Source: Rhizobium sp. Q54 (GTDB lineage: Bacteria > Pseudomonadota > Alphaproteobacteria > ATCC43930 > CGMCC-115725). From it: a stretch of DNA of 64,000 bases. The notes beneath the pieces are model-generated. The model was not told the origin of the DNA, did no database searches, and was given only the letters and a program-made list of their open reading frames with translations. This document shows, piece by piece, positions 1-9,378 of the stretch. Position 1 is the first letter of the stretch; every line of letters starts with the position of its first letter. Location: assembly GCA_945861155.1 (NCBI GenBank), contig CAMATN010000006.1, positions 1 through 64,000 of the forward strand. Direction: 5' to 3'. A program made the translations under genes and the position numbers.

Positions 1-52
1 CGCCGCGGAGCGCTACACCATCGCGCCGGGTTGATCATGATCACCGGATCGG

Positions 53-144
53 GTGATCACGTTCGACCGGAATCCGTGATCACGTTGCACCGGATTGAGT
101 GATCATCTTCCACCGGAATCCGTGATCACGTTCGACCGGAACAC
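53..144. repeat. Four abutting imperfect 23-bp direct repeats (consensus GTGATCACGTTCGACCGGAATCC), possibly the end of an IS21-type element
   Basis: Units at 53-75, 76-98, 99-121 and 122-144 read directly from the sequence. Tandem multiple-repeat ends are typical of IS21-family termini; the IS assignment is inference. Confidence 0.6.
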
Positions 145-955
145 GCAGAGAGCGGAGGAGAAATCGCGTCACCGCCTTACCGAGCGCATCCCGCGTTGGC
201 GGCCGGTGTCGTAACCCCTTAGCCTCTTTATCCACCAGCTCGAAAAAATCCCCTCGGTAGCGGCCCGCAACCTTATACACGCCACCGTGTGGCAGCTTCC
301 CGGTATCGCGACCGTACTTCTCGGCCAGCTGGTCTATGAGGAAGTCGAGGTCCTTGTTTTTTGGACGCCCTCGTCTGCGTCCGCCAATCGTTTTCGTCGC
401 CTTGTCGGCGCTCCCGGCGAGCCGGGAAAGCATAATCACAAGAGCGTCGATCTCGGCCGAATCCGCGCCGCCTTTTCCATTTGTAGCAATGCGATCGAAG
501 AGTGCTGTCGTGTATTTGGCGGCGGCATTCGTCCAGCAAAGCCGGTTGGCGCCGTCCTCCCAGACGACCCAGGCCGGGCGCTCGGTTTCGCGGATTCGCA
601 TAATTGCGGCGTCCATGTCTCGGATCGCGACGGCTGCGCTTCTGGCGTGTCGCACCACAACCGCGCGACGTTTGAGATCTCTTACCCTACAAATTTCGAT
701 TAAGGCGTGTCGGGCGCGCCAGCCCACGCCGAAGCGGCGTTCTATGTCCACGCACTTTCGGTTAGCTTCGAGGGCCATCCTGTGCAACAGGCCCAGGTAT
801 TCATTCGTTCTCGCGTTTGCCTCCTGCGAGTTCGCACCGTTCTCGATAACCGCTTTAATGAGTTCGACCCTGAGCTCACCGAAGGCCTGATCCAGCGGGA
901 CTTCTGTGAACCTTTGAAGGAATCTGTGCAGCGAATAAAGTTCGGTTCCTGACAT
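80..955 (-). CDS. Hypothetical protein (291 aa), probable mobile-element cargo; its C-terminus is encoded by the tandem repeats
   Basis: Long ORF next to an integrase. The last ~20 aa (VPVERDHGFRWKMITQSGAT) are translated from the 23-bp repeats. Confidence 0.55.
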   Translation of the reverse strand: MSGTELYSLHRFLQRFTEVPLDQAFGELRVELIKAVIENGANSQEANARTNEYLGLLHRMALEANRKCVDIERRFGVGWRARHALIEICRVRDLKRRAVVVRHARSAAVAIRDMDAAIMRIRETERPAWVVWEDGANRLCWTNAAAKYTTALFDRIATNGKGGADSAEIDALVIMLSRLAGSADKATKTIGGRRRGRPKNKDLDFLIDQLAEKYGRDTGKLPHGGVYKVAGRYRGDFFELVDKEAKGLRHRPPTRDALGKAVTRFLLRSLRVPVERDHGFRWKMITQSGAT

Positions 956-976
956 CGCCGTTTCCCGGCCGGCGTT

Positions 977-2236
977 CTACTCCGCGCCCCTTCGGATCAG
1001 CACCAATTGAGCGCCGGTCACGCTCGCGGCAACCAGCTTCGCGACCGCGGCCGCCTTGTGCTCCGGCGCGAGATGCGCGTAGCGCTGCGTCATCTTGTAA
1101 TCGCTGTGTCCGAGCAGCTCGCGGACTGTGTTCAGGTCGACGCCGGCCATGACGAGCTTAGACGCGAACGAGTGCCGCAGATCGTGCCAGCGGAACCGGG
1201 TAATGCCCGCCGCCGCGAGCACGCCTTCCCATGACCTGCGCACGTTGTTGAACGCGGCGCCGTCCTTGCCCGGGAAGACCAGCCCGGCCTTGTCCGCTGC
1301 CTGCCCGTACCAGCCGCGCAGCACGGCCAGCGCTTCGCTGTTCAACGGCAGGTGTCGCGTCGTGCCGCTCTTGGCCGTCGCGCCGTGCACGGTGATCCGG
1401 GCCGCCACAAGATCGACGCTTTGCCAGGTCAGCGCGAACAGCTCGCCGCGGCGCATGCCGGTGTGCAGCGACACGAACACCAGCGGCTTGAGGTAATCGG
1501 CGAAGGCACCCGCCCGCAGGTCCGACAGCAGCTCGTATTGCCGCTCGTCGCGCCAGGCGTTGGCCGAATCGCGCTCCCGCCTGATCCGCTCTTCGCGATC
1601 ATCAAGCGCTTGCCGCAGTCGCGCTTCCTCGTCGACCGACAGGAACCTCGCCGATCGGGACCCGTCGGTCTTGGACCGTTTCACGCCTGCAATGGGATTG
1701 GCCTCGATCACGTCCCATGCGACGGCTTTCGTGAGCGACGATTTTAGGTCGTCGAGATCGCGGTTGACCGTGGCGGGTTTCGCACCGGCCTTGAGCCGGC
1801 CGGCACGCCACTTTTCGATGATCCACGGCGTGAGATCGCCAAGCTTCTTGTCGAGCTGCTCGGCAAAGCTGGCCTTGAGCCTCGCCACCGTCGCCGCTGC
1901 GGTCCGAATGTTGGCCTCGGCCCAGGGCGCGTACTCCTCCTCGATGAAGCTGCGCAGCGTGTGTGCCTTTGCCACGCGCCGCTCTTCCATCGGGTCCTCG
2001 CCGAACTGGGCGCTAGCAAGAACGTCCTTCGCGCGCTGGCGCGCTTTATCGGGCGCGAGCACTTCCGATCGGCCGAGCGTGATCCGCTTCCCGCGCCCGT
2101 ATTCCGCGTAATAGGTCATCACGCCCGAGGGCTGCACGCGCAGCAGGAAGCCCTTCACGCGGCTATCGCGTACCTCGAAAGGCTTGGCGGCGGGACGGAG
2201 CTGTTTGACCAGGCTGTTGCCGATGAGCCCTTGCAT
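977..2236 (-). CDS. Tyrosine-type site-specific integrase
   Basis: C-terminal motifs HTGMRRGELFALTWQSVDL, WHDLRHSFASKLVMAG and LLGHSDYKMTQRYAHL; N-terminal arm-binding-like region. Start chosen at MQGLIGNSLVKQL. Confidence 0.93.
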   Translation of the reverse strand: MQGLIGNSLVKQLRPAAKPFEVRDSRVKGFLLRVQPSGVMTYYAEYGRGKRITLGRSEVLAPDKARQRAKDVLASAQFGEDPMEERRVAKAHTLRSFIEEEYAPWAEANIRTAAATVARLKASFAEQLDKKLGDLTPWIIEKWRAGRLKAGAKPATVNRDLDDLKSSLTKAVAWDVIEANPIAGVKRSKTDGSRSARFLSVDEEARLRQALDDREERIRRERDSANAWRDERQYELLSDLRAGAFADYLKPLVFVSLHTGMRRGELFALTWQSVDLVAARITVHGATAKSGTTRHLPLNSEALAVLRGWYGQAADKAGLVFPGKDGAAFNNVRRSWEGVLAAAGITRFRWHDLRHSFASKLVMAGVDLNTVRELLGHSDYKMTQRYAHLAPEHKAAAVAKLVAASVTGAQLVLIRRGAE

Positions 2237-2251
2237 GGCTGGAAATCCCCG

Positions 2252-2311
2252 GTAAGTGCATCCAGCGCGCTCCGGTGCGAACGAGCCGTAAGTGCTTCCT
2301 AAGTGCACTTA
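2252..2311. promoter_or_regulatory. Cluster of GTAAGTGC motifs with a perfect 12-bp palindrome TAAGTGCACTTA; candidate integrase arm-type or operator sites
   Basis: GTAAGTGC at 2252-2259 and 2288-2295; TAAGTGCACTTA at 2300-2311, immediately upstream of the integrase. Confidence 0.4.
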
Positions 2312-2431
2312 CGACTGTACCAGCATGAACCGCACCGAACAAGCGTGGCGCTGGCTGTTCCAGAATGCGAGGATTTAAGGGCCTCTCGCGGGATCGGCGT
2401 TCATCGTCGTGCAGCTGAATTCAGCCCGGCG

Positions 2432-2481
2432 CGCCGCTCATAACGGCGTTGTCGCAGGTTCGAATCCTGCCGGGCCTACCA
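2432..2481 (+). other. 3' fragment of tRNA-Met(CAT): anticodon arm, T arm, acceptor 3' strand and CCA; probable att site
   Basis: CGCCG-CTCATAA-CGGCG anticodon arm, GCAGG-TTCGAAT-CCTGC T arm, then CGGGCCT-A-CCA. No matching 5' acceptor strand or D arm at the expected distance upstream. Confidence 0.75.
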
Positions 2482-2732
2482 TCCCGTTTCGAGCCTTTTC
2501 TCGTCGGGCTTTTACGCGATCTGGCAGACCGTCGCCTGGGCTTGCCACGCAATGTGCCGTGGACGGGAATGCTGGGACCGCGCCGAAAGCCGCGCGACCG
2601 GCCAGCCTGCTCGCAGGTCGACCCGGGCTTCGGTCGAATTGCACTTAAATTCTAATAAATAATTACTAAATTATATTTAGAAAACCGCCGCCGATATTTC
2701 GTTCAGCGGTCTTTTCCGAAAGAGATATAAAG

Positions 2733-3026
2733 ATGATCTTTAAATCGCTTAAGCGACAAACCTTTGCCATGCCCGTCGCATTATTGCTATCGGCTGCCGC
2801 CGCTGGCGCGGAGCCGCACCAGATACAATGCCACAGGGTATATCAACTCGGCGAGACGGTCCCACCTGCCTGCCGGGACGCGCTAAAGACGGGCGCCCCG
2901 GTTTACCTGCAGTGGGGGGAAGGATACGGCGCCGCACCAACCAACGCGCCGCCGCCGGCGGCGTCCTCGCTGATCGATCGGCGCCATCAGGGCGGATACA
3001 ACTCAAGCTACGGTTTCGGCCGGTAA
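2733..3026 (+). CDS. Small hypothetical secreted protein
   Basis: 97-aa ORF with signal-peptide-like N-terminus (FAMPVALLLSAAAAGAEP). Confidence 0.5.
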   Translation: MIFKSLKRQTFAMPVALLLSAAAAGAEPHQIQCHRVYQLGETVPPACRDALKTGAPVYLQWGEGYGAAPTNAPPPAASSLIDRRHQGGYNSSYGFGR

Positions 3027-3064
3027 AAGCCTGAAGTATCGGCGATCAGCCGTGGCCCTCGGCG

Positions 3065-4642
3065 TCACGGCCGCTTCAGCCGCACGTCTTCCAGCGGCGC
3101 CGACCAGGGATAGGGATCGATCTTCATCAGCGAGGCTTCCTCGACCCGCGGCCCGATCCCGCTCGGCCAGATATAGTCGTAGATCGGCGCGAACCGGGTG
3201 CGCTCGTGCAGCGTCTTCTGGATCTCGTGCAGCATCTTTTCGCGCTTCGCGGGGTCGGTTTCGCCGAGTTGCCGCTTGTATAGTTCATCGATATCGGGAA
3301 AGCCGCCATAGGCCAGGGTGCCGGTGCTGGGCACGATCTCGGAGAGGCGCGTCGACGCATTGCCGTAGACGGCGTCGACGCACATGCACACTCCCTTGAG
3401 CTTCTTCGAGGCGAGCGCGCTGTAGAACGCGACGCGTTCCATCGTCCGCAGCCGCGTTTTGATGCCGACCGCGCCGAGATAGCCGCCGATCGCCTCGCCC
3501 GTACTGAAGTAGGGCGGCCAGGGATACAAATCGCCGGCGTCGAACCCGTTCGGATACCCCGCCTCCGCGAGCAGCTTCTTGGCCTGCGCCGGATCGTATG
3601 GGTCGGGCTCGATCGGCAGCGCGTATTCGAAGCTTCGCAGCACGACGTTGCCGTTGGGCTTGGAAGCGCCGAGCGTATCGGCTTCGCTGAGCGCTTTCCG
3701 ATCGATCGCGAGGCTCGCGGCCTTGCGCACGCGCGCATCGGCCCAGGGCGATTTGGGGTCCCACATGTCGAGGAAGTCGAGGAAAAACGTTCCGATGCCG
3801 CCGGAAAAGGCGAGCTTCAACTTCGAATCGTTCTTGACCGTCTTGCCAAGCTCTCCTTCCAGTAGATAGGCGATGTCCACCTCACCGCGATTGAGCGCGG
3901 CGAGGCGGGTGGTCGATTCCGGAATGCTCTGGTACACGATGCGCTTGATCGACGGCATTTTGCGCCAATAGTCCTCATTCGCCTCCATGACCAGTTCGAG
4001 GCCGGGCTTGTTGCTGACGAATTTGTAGGGCCCCAGGCCGATCGGGTGCTTCTTAAACCCGTCGGGGCCAACCTTCTCGGTATAGGCCTTCGGCACGATC
4101 CAGCCGGCGGCGCTCGCCAGCGTGCCATAAAATGTCATGAAGTCCGACCAGGGCTCAGTCAGGACGAACTGCACGCGGTGCGGATCGACGATCCGCACCT
4201 CCTTGACCCGCTCGTGCAGCTGGGCGCCTTTCGCGCGCTTGAAGCTGAACGCCACATCCTCGGCGGTGAACGGATCGCCGTTGTGGAATTTCAGGCCCTT
4301 GCGCAAGATGAATTCGTAGACGAGCTTGTCCTCGCTCTCGCTCCAGGATTCGGCGAGGCTCGGCGCCATGCGCTGACCGGGCATCGGCTTCACCAGCGCG
4401 TCGTGCAGCGCGTAGAGCACCCAGAACGGGCTGAGAACCCCTGGAGTTGCCTCCCCCGGGTCCAACCAGGCCGGCGGCAGGGTCACGTAAAGCGCGAACT
4501 TCAACTCGCCTTCCGGCTTGATCTGCGCCTGCGCGACGTCCGGACCGCCAATCGTCATGGCCCAGGTCAGGATCGCCGCCGCGGCAAGCTTATGCCATCG
4601 ATTCATTTGGTTGTTTTTCCTCATCGAGTCGTCGGCGACCAT
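3065..4642 (-). CDS. ABC transporter substrate-binding protein, family 5 (peptide/nickel/opine type)
   Basis: AILTWAMTIGGPDVAQA signal; SLAESWSESEDKLVYEFILRKGLKFHNGDPFTAEDVAFSFKRA motif. Confidence 0.9.
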   Translation of the reverse strand: MVADDSMRKNNQMNRWHKLAAAAILTWAMTIGGPDVAQAQIKPEGELKFALYVTLPPAWLDPGEATPGVLSPFWVLYALHDALVKPMPGQRMAPSLAESWSESEDKLVYEFILRKGLKFHNGDPFTAEDVAFSFKRAKGAQLHERVKEVRIVDPHRVQFVLTEPWSDFMTFYGTLASAAGWIVPKAYTEKVGPDGFKKHPIGLGPYKFVSNKPGLELVMEANEDYWRKMPSIKRIVYQSIPESTTRLAALNRGEVDIAYLLEGELGKTVKNDSKLKLAFSGGIGTFFLDFLDMWDPKSPWADARVRKAASLAIDRKALSEADTLGASKPNGNVVLRSFEYALPIEPDPYDPAQAKKLLAEAGYPNGFDAGDLYPWPPYFSTGEAIGGYLGAVGIKTRLRTMERVAFYSALASKKLKGVCMCVDAVYGNASTRLSEIVPSTGTLAYGGFPDIDELYKRQLGETDPAKREKMLHEIQKTLHERTRFAPIYDYIWPSGIGPRVEEASLMKIDPYPWSAPLEDVRLKRP

Positions 4643-4679
4643 AGCCGAACCAGCCGCAATGCGCCCATACGCTACTTGG

Positions 4680-5924
4680 TCACGCTTTTAACCAGAACGG
4701 TTCAGCCTGCGCACGGTCGGTTGGATAGACGGTGATCGGCACGCCCTTCTGCCATTGCGCGAAGATCATCGGCACGTCAACGCGGCGGCCCTTCTCGTCG
4801 AATTTGATCGGCCCCGGGAAACACGCCGCCGCCGGCCCTTCGGTCAGGTTGAGCCCGCGGATCGCCTCGGCGACTTTGAGCTTGTCGGCCGCGCCGGCGC
4901 GCTCCAGCGCTTCCTTGAAGATCCACACATCGCCGTAGGCGGTCAGGCTGTCCTGGGTCAGCCACGGTTCGCCGGTGCGCTTCTTGAAGCGCTCGATGAA
5001 TTCCTCCTGACCCTTCATCGGCCAGTCGGCGACGCTGAACAGCAGCCCCTCGAGCAGTTCCGGGCCGATCGTCTTTAAGAGTTCGGGCGAGCCGAACGGC
5101 GCCCCGTTGCCGATCAGCGGGATCTTGCCCTTGCCGAGCTTGAATTCGTCGAGCTTTTCGAGAATGAGCTTGCAGTCCGGCATCGCCGAGGTCAGCAGCA
5201 TCAGAAAATCGGGCTTGGCCGAGCGGACCTTGTCGACGAGCGGCGTGGCGTCCGACAGCGGCGGCGTAAATACCTGGTCGACCACCGCCTTGAGGCCGGC
5301 TTTGTCGAGCCCGCCGTCGCGCAGCTGCTTGCCGAAGCTGACGGGCGAAGCCGTGTTGTCCTGGATGATCCCGATCGTCTTTGGGCGCTTGCCGGTCGCG
5401 GCCTCGGCCAGCTTGAGCACCGTCGGTATCGTCTCGGCCGCCTGGTGATCGGCCGTCGGCGACGTCTGAAAGACGAATTTGAAGCCGCGATTGGTGATCG
5501 CGTCGGAATAGGAGAGGGTCAGCCACGGCAGCTGCGCGCGCTCGGTCACCTCGGTCACCGAGAGGGTGAACGAGCTGAGCCAGGCGCCGGTGCCGCCGAC
5601 CAGATCGGGCTCCTGCGACAACAGGCGCTGCGCCGCGTTCTTGGCCTTCTCGGTGCTGTCGCCGGCGTCGGCGACGACCAGCTCCAGCTTGGCGCCGCCG
5701 AGCTTCTGGATGCCGCCCTTTTGGTTGATCTCCTCCAGCGCCATCTCGGCGCCCATCCGCATCAGCTGACCCTGCCGCGCCCAGGGGCCGGACAGGGGCG
5801 CGATCAGCGCGATTTTGATCGGCTTGGCTTGGGCGCGCGCCGCGGCGATGCCGAGCCCGGGGATCGCGAGGGTGCCCAGCGCCAACCCGGCGGTCACGCC
5901 GCGCCTTGTCGGGTGTTTCGTCAT
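4680..5924 (-). CDS. Branched-chain amino-acid-type ABC transporter substrate-binding protein (LivK-like)
   Basis: MTKHPTRRGVTAGLALGTLAIPG... IKIALIAPLSGPWARQGQ...GAEMALEEINQKGG. Start at 5924 with GGAGGGAGAAA upstream; the longer 1015-aa ORF is a shadow extension. Confidence 0.9.
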   Translation of the reverse strand: MTKHPTRRGVTAGLALGTLAIPGLGIAAARAQAKPIKIALIAPLSGPWARQGQLMRMGAEMALEEINQKGGIQKLGGAKLELVVADAGDSTEKAKNAAQRLLSQEPDLVGGTGAWLSSFTLSVTEVTERAQLPWLTLSYSDAITNRGFKFVFQTSPTADHQAAETIPTVLKLAEAATGKRPKTIGIIQDNTASPVSFGKQLRDGGLDKAGLKAVVDQVFTPPLSDATPLVDKVRSAKPDFLMLLTSAMPDCKLILEKLDEFKLGKGKIPLIGNGAPFGSPELLKTIGPELLEGLLFSVADWPMKGQEEFIERFKKRTGEPWLTQDSLTAYGDVWIFKEALERAGAADKLKVAEAIRGLNLTEGPAAACFPGPIKFDEKGRRVDVPMIFAQWQKGVPITVYPTDRAQAEPFWLKA

Positions 5925-5953
5925 CTTGTTTCTCCCTCCAGTTCGACGGCGAT

Positions 5954-7816
5954 TTATTGCGCGGTCAGCGCCATCCGATCGACCCATTTCTTGCCGAGAT
6001 AAGCTTCGATGACGCTCGGGTCGCGGACGATGTCGTCCGGCCTGCCGGCCGCGATCAGCCTGCCATGGTCGAGCACGGTGAAATGGTCGACCAGCTGGAC
6101 CATCGCGTGCATCGTGTGCTCGATGATCAGGATTGTGATGCCGTCCGCGCGCACCTGCCGGATCACCCCGAGAATGCCGTCGAGGTCCTCGTGCCCGAGC
6201 CCGGCGAGGGTCTCGTCGAGCAGCACCAGACGCGGCTGCGGCGCCAGGGCGCGCGCCAGCTCCATCAGCCGCAATTCCCTGGTGGTCAGCCCGCCGGCGA
6301 GCGTGTCGGCCCGGCCGCCGAGGCCGACGCGGTCGAGCGCGGTCAGCGCCATCCGGCGGGCGGTGGCGTCGTCGGCCGCGCCGACATAAGCCCCGACAAT
6401 GACGTTTTCGAGCACGGTCATGCGCGGGAAGGCGCGCACCACTTGAAACGTGCGCCCGATGCCGCGCCGGCAGACCTGGCTCGGCCGCAACCCGGTGATT
6501 GACTGGCCGGCAAAGCTTATGGCCCCGCGATCGGGGGCGAGAAAGCCGTTGATGACGTTGAACAGCGTGGTCTTGCCGGCGCCGTTCGGACCGATGATGC
6601 CGTAGAGCCCGCCTGCGGGCACCACCAGGTCGACCCCGTCGAGCGCGCGCAATCCGCCAAAGGACAGGGTGATGTCGCGCAAGACGAGGAGATCGCCGCC
6701 CGTCCCGGCAAGCGCTAGCGGCCGCGCCACGTTGATCGCCGGGCGCGGCGCCGGGGAGGTCACTACGGCGGCGCCGGCGCGCGGCGGCTCGGAAGCCGAC
6801 GGTGCGCGTCGCGACAACCGGTCGAGGACGCGCCAATAGACGCCTTCTGGCGCCAGCAGGATAATCGCGATGATCGCGACCCCGTAGACGACGCCCTGAA
6901 TGCCCGGCAATACGTCGCCAAGCTCGGCGTTGAGCCCCTCGGCCAGCGGCACCAGCACCATCGCGCCGATCACCGGCCCCCACAGGCTGCCCACGCCGCC
7001 GAACAGCGCCAGGATCAAGGCCTGGGCCGAGACCAGCATGCCAAACACGGTCTCCGGCGTCACCACCAGGAGGACGACCCCGTAGAGCCCGCCGGCCACG
7101 GCGGCGAGCGCGCCGCTCAGCATCAGCGCCAGCATCTTCCAGCGCCAAGTGTCGATCCCGGCGGCCTCGGCGGCCGGCTCGTTCTGCTTGATCGCCAACA
7201 GCGCCATGCCGAAGCGCGAATTCTCGACCCACAGCGAAATCAGCAAGGCGGCGACCAGCAGGCCCAGCGCCAGCGCGATGTAGACGCGCTGATCCTCGAA
7301 CTGCATGTAGAGAATCGGCGATTCGCGCTTCATCGGCAGCGCCACCTCCTGGTACCCCAGCCACTGGAACACGTAGAGGATGGCGAGCGGATAGGCCAGC
7401 ATCGCCAGCGCGAAATAATGGCCGCGCAGCCGGAAGGTCGGGTAGCCGATCAGCGCGCCGGCGAGGGCACCGACGATCGCGCAGAACGGGATCGTGATCC
7501 ACGGCGTCAGGTCGAGATGGATCATCCCGAGCGCGACCGTGTAGGACCCGAGGCCCCAGAACACCGCATGTCCGAACGAGAAATAGCCGCTGTAGCCGCT
7601 CAACAGGTTCCACGCCAGCGACAGCACCGCCCACAGCAGCACCTGGGTCAGCACCAATTCGTAATAGCGGTTGCGCAGCACCAGCGACAACGCCACGACC
7701 GCGACGGCAAAGCCGAGGATCGCCCAAAGCTGGCGATTGGCTTCGGCGCGGGTCCTCATGTCCGCCGGCTCATAGCTCGGAAATCGCGGTCCCGGATTCC
7801 ACTGACGTAAATGCAC
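5954..7816 (-). CDS. Fused branched-chain amino-acid ABC permease/ATP-binding protein (LivM-LivG fusion)
   Basis: N-terminal multi-TM LivM-like region (LAWNLLSGYSGYFSFGHAVFWGLGSY) followed by an ATPase domain with GPNGAGKTTLFNVINGF and LVLLDETLAGLG. Confidence 0.9.
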   Translation of the reverse strand: MHLRQWNPGPRFPSYEPADMRTRAEANRQLWAILGFAVAVVALSLVLRNRYYELVLTQVLLWAVLSLAWNLLSGYSGYFSFGHAVFWGLGSYTVALGMIHLDLTPWITIPFCAIVGALAGALIGYPTFRLRGHYFALAMLAYPLAILYVFQWLGYQEVALPMKRESPILYMQFEDQRVYIALALGLLVAALLISLWVENSRFGMALLAIKQNEPAAEAAGIDTWRWKMLALMLSGALAAVAGGLYGVVLLVVTPETVFGMLVSAQALILALFGGVGSLWGPVIGAMVLVPLAEGLNAELGDVLPGIQGVVYGVAIIAIILLAPEGVYWRVLDRLSRRAPSASEPPRAGAAVVTSPAPRPAINVARPLALAGTGGDLLVLRDITLSFGGLRALDGVDLVVPAGGLYGIIGPNGAGKTTLFNVINGFLAPDRGAISFAGQSITGLRPSQVCRRGIGRTFQVVRAFPRMTVLENVIVGAYVGAADDATARRMALTALDRVGLGGRADTLAGGLTTRELRLMELARALAPQPRLVLLDETLAGLGHEDLDGILGVIRQVRADGITILIIEHTMHAMVQLVDHFTVLDHGRLIAAGRPDDIVRDPSVIEAYLGKKWVDRMALTAQ

Positions 7817-7824
7817 TCCTTATC

Positions 7825-7891
7825 TTGTCATACCGGCGAAGGCCGGTATCCACGGCGGACATGGATCCCGGCCTTCGCCGGGATGACAATG
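7825..7891. repeat. Inverted palindromic repeat (TTGTCATacCGGCGAAGGCCGGtATCCA ... TGGATCCCGGCCTTCGCCGGGATGACAA)
   Basis: Opposed arms visible in sequence; related element at 61873-61952. Confidence 0.8.
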
Positions 7892-7947
7892 TCGGTTTGA
7901 AATAGAGTGCTTTCACTTTTGCGGCCATGCTGTCCCCTCTACCCGCC

Positions 7948-8883
7948 TCATGTCCGCTCGCTGAGGCGGCCGAACATGCCCTGTGGGCGTAAAAAGATGA
8001 TCAGCAGGAAGACGACGAAGATCGCCGTGTTCTGCAGCTGGTAGGGCAGGATCAAGGTCGACATCTGCTGGACGATGCCGATCAGGAGCCCGCCCCAGAA
8101 GGCGCCGAAATTACTGCCAAGACCGCCCAGCACGACCCCGGCATACATCACGATCACAAAATCGAACCCGGAATACGGCTGGAACGTCTGGAAGGTCGCA
8201 ACGAGACCGCCGGCGATCGCGGTGATGCCGACCCCAAGGCTCCACGCGATGCGATGGGCGCGCTCGACGTCGATGCCCATGTAGATCGCGGCCTGCGGGT
8301 TGTCGGCGGCGGCGCGCAGCCCCTTGCCGAGCCGGGTGTGGCTGAGGAACAAATAGACCCCGGCCGCCAATGCCACCGCGACCAGGAAGCTGACAACGCG
8401 CGCCTGGTTCAGCAGCACGTCGCCGATCTCCCAGGATTGGCGCGACATCGGCGTGCGGATTCCGACCGGGGTCGAGCCGAACAGGATCAGCCCGCCATTC
8501 TGCAGGATCAACGAGATGCCGAGCGTGACGATGATCTGGCCGTAGGCGCCCGCCCCTTCGATCTGCGCCACCCCGGCGCCGGTGACCCGCGCGACGATAA
8601 AGCGGTGCAGCACCCAGCCGAGCGCGAAAACCAGCGGCCCGGCGAGAAACGCCGCGACGATCGGGCCGCCATACGGCCCCAGAAACGCCAGCACGCCGAA
8701 CCCGGTCGTCAGGTAGAAGGCGGCATACATGCCGAGCATCAGAAAATCGCCCTGGGCGAAATTGATGACGCGCATCGAGCCAAAGATGATGCCGAGCCCG
8801 ATGCACATCAGCGCATAGGCACCGCCGACCAGGATCCCGGCCGCGAGCGCCTGCAGGAAATCGGTCGCGGTGAACGGCATCAT
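7948..8883 (-). CDS. Branched-chain amino-acid ABC transporter permease (LivH-like)
   Basis: MMPFTATDFLQALAAGILVGGAYALMCIGLGIIFGSMRVINFAQGDFLMLGMY. Confidence 0.92.
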   Translation of the reverse strand: MMPFTATDFLQALAAGILVGGAYALMCIGLGIIFGSMRVINFAQGDFLMLGMYAAFYLTTGFGVLAFLGPYGGPIVAAFLAGPLVFALGWVLHRFIVARVTGAGVAQIEGAGAYGQIIVTLGISLILQNGGLILFGSTPVGIRTPMSRQSWEIGDVLLNQARVVSFLVAVALAAGVYLFLSHTRLGKGLRAAADNPQAAIYMGIDVERAHRIAWSLGVGITAIAGGLVATFQTFQPYSGFDFVIVMYAGVVLGGLGSNFGAFWGGLLIGIVQQMSTLILPYQLQNTAIFVVFLLIIFLRPQGMFGRLSERT

Positions 8884-8933
8884 CGGGAATCGTCCGCTAG
8901 GCGGCGTCTTGACGGTAGGGACACGGTTGGACG

Positions 8934-9115
8934 TTGGCTGGAACCCCCACCCTCCCGCGCCTGCGTCGCGGGCCCCTCCCCTGGCGCATCTTCGTTGCGC
9001 CATCCGACAGGCGCGCGCACGCGCGCGCCGAAAGGGCGCTTGCGGGGGAGGGGTTGTGCGGGCGACCCTTGCGATGCTCCCTCCCCCGCAAGCGGGGGAG
9101 GGTTGGGGTGGGGGT
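8934..9115. repeat. Composite GC-rich repeat with CTCCCCCGCAAGCGGGGGAG-type palindromes
   Basis: Opposed CCCTCCC/GGGAGGG blocks and ...TCCCCCGCAAGCGGGGGA... hairpin; similar elements at 25061-25191, 35370-35400 and 47736-47783. Confidence 0.65.
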
Positions 9116-9378
9116 TTGCGACGCGGTGGGTGGCAGTCGTCTGAGCACCGCTGGCAACGCCCGGTGGGGGCTGCGGTCGGGCGCGATCCCGCCGATCCCG
9201 ATATGGTACCGTGCGCTGCTCATCCCCGTACCCTCCCGGCGCGGACGATAGGCGGAGCACGCGGCGAATGTCATGGCTTTTCGGCGGCCGGCCACCGCTG
9301 CGTTGGCGGCTTGTCGCGGCTGTGCTATTCGGGCTGCGATAGTTGGGGCCGGCGTGGTCCCACCGAGACCGACATGAC

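Noticed and set aside
2405-2481. Complete functional tRNA-Met gene
   Set aside because: No 5' acceptor strand complementary to CGGGCCT and no recognisable D arm at the required distance; only the 3' portion is tRNA-like.
2438-2644. Minus-strand 68-aa ORF ending ...MVGPAGFEPATTPL
   Set aside because: The GPAGFEPAT-type peptide is the antisense translation of the tRNA T-arm/acceptor region, a familiar spurious ORF.
5925-7727. N-terminal ~600 aa of the 1015-aa minus-strand ORF 4680-7727
   Set aside because: This part is an out-of-frame shadow of the LivM-LivG gene (low complexity, Arg/Gly/Ala rich). The real LivK-like gene starts at 5924 with an SD.
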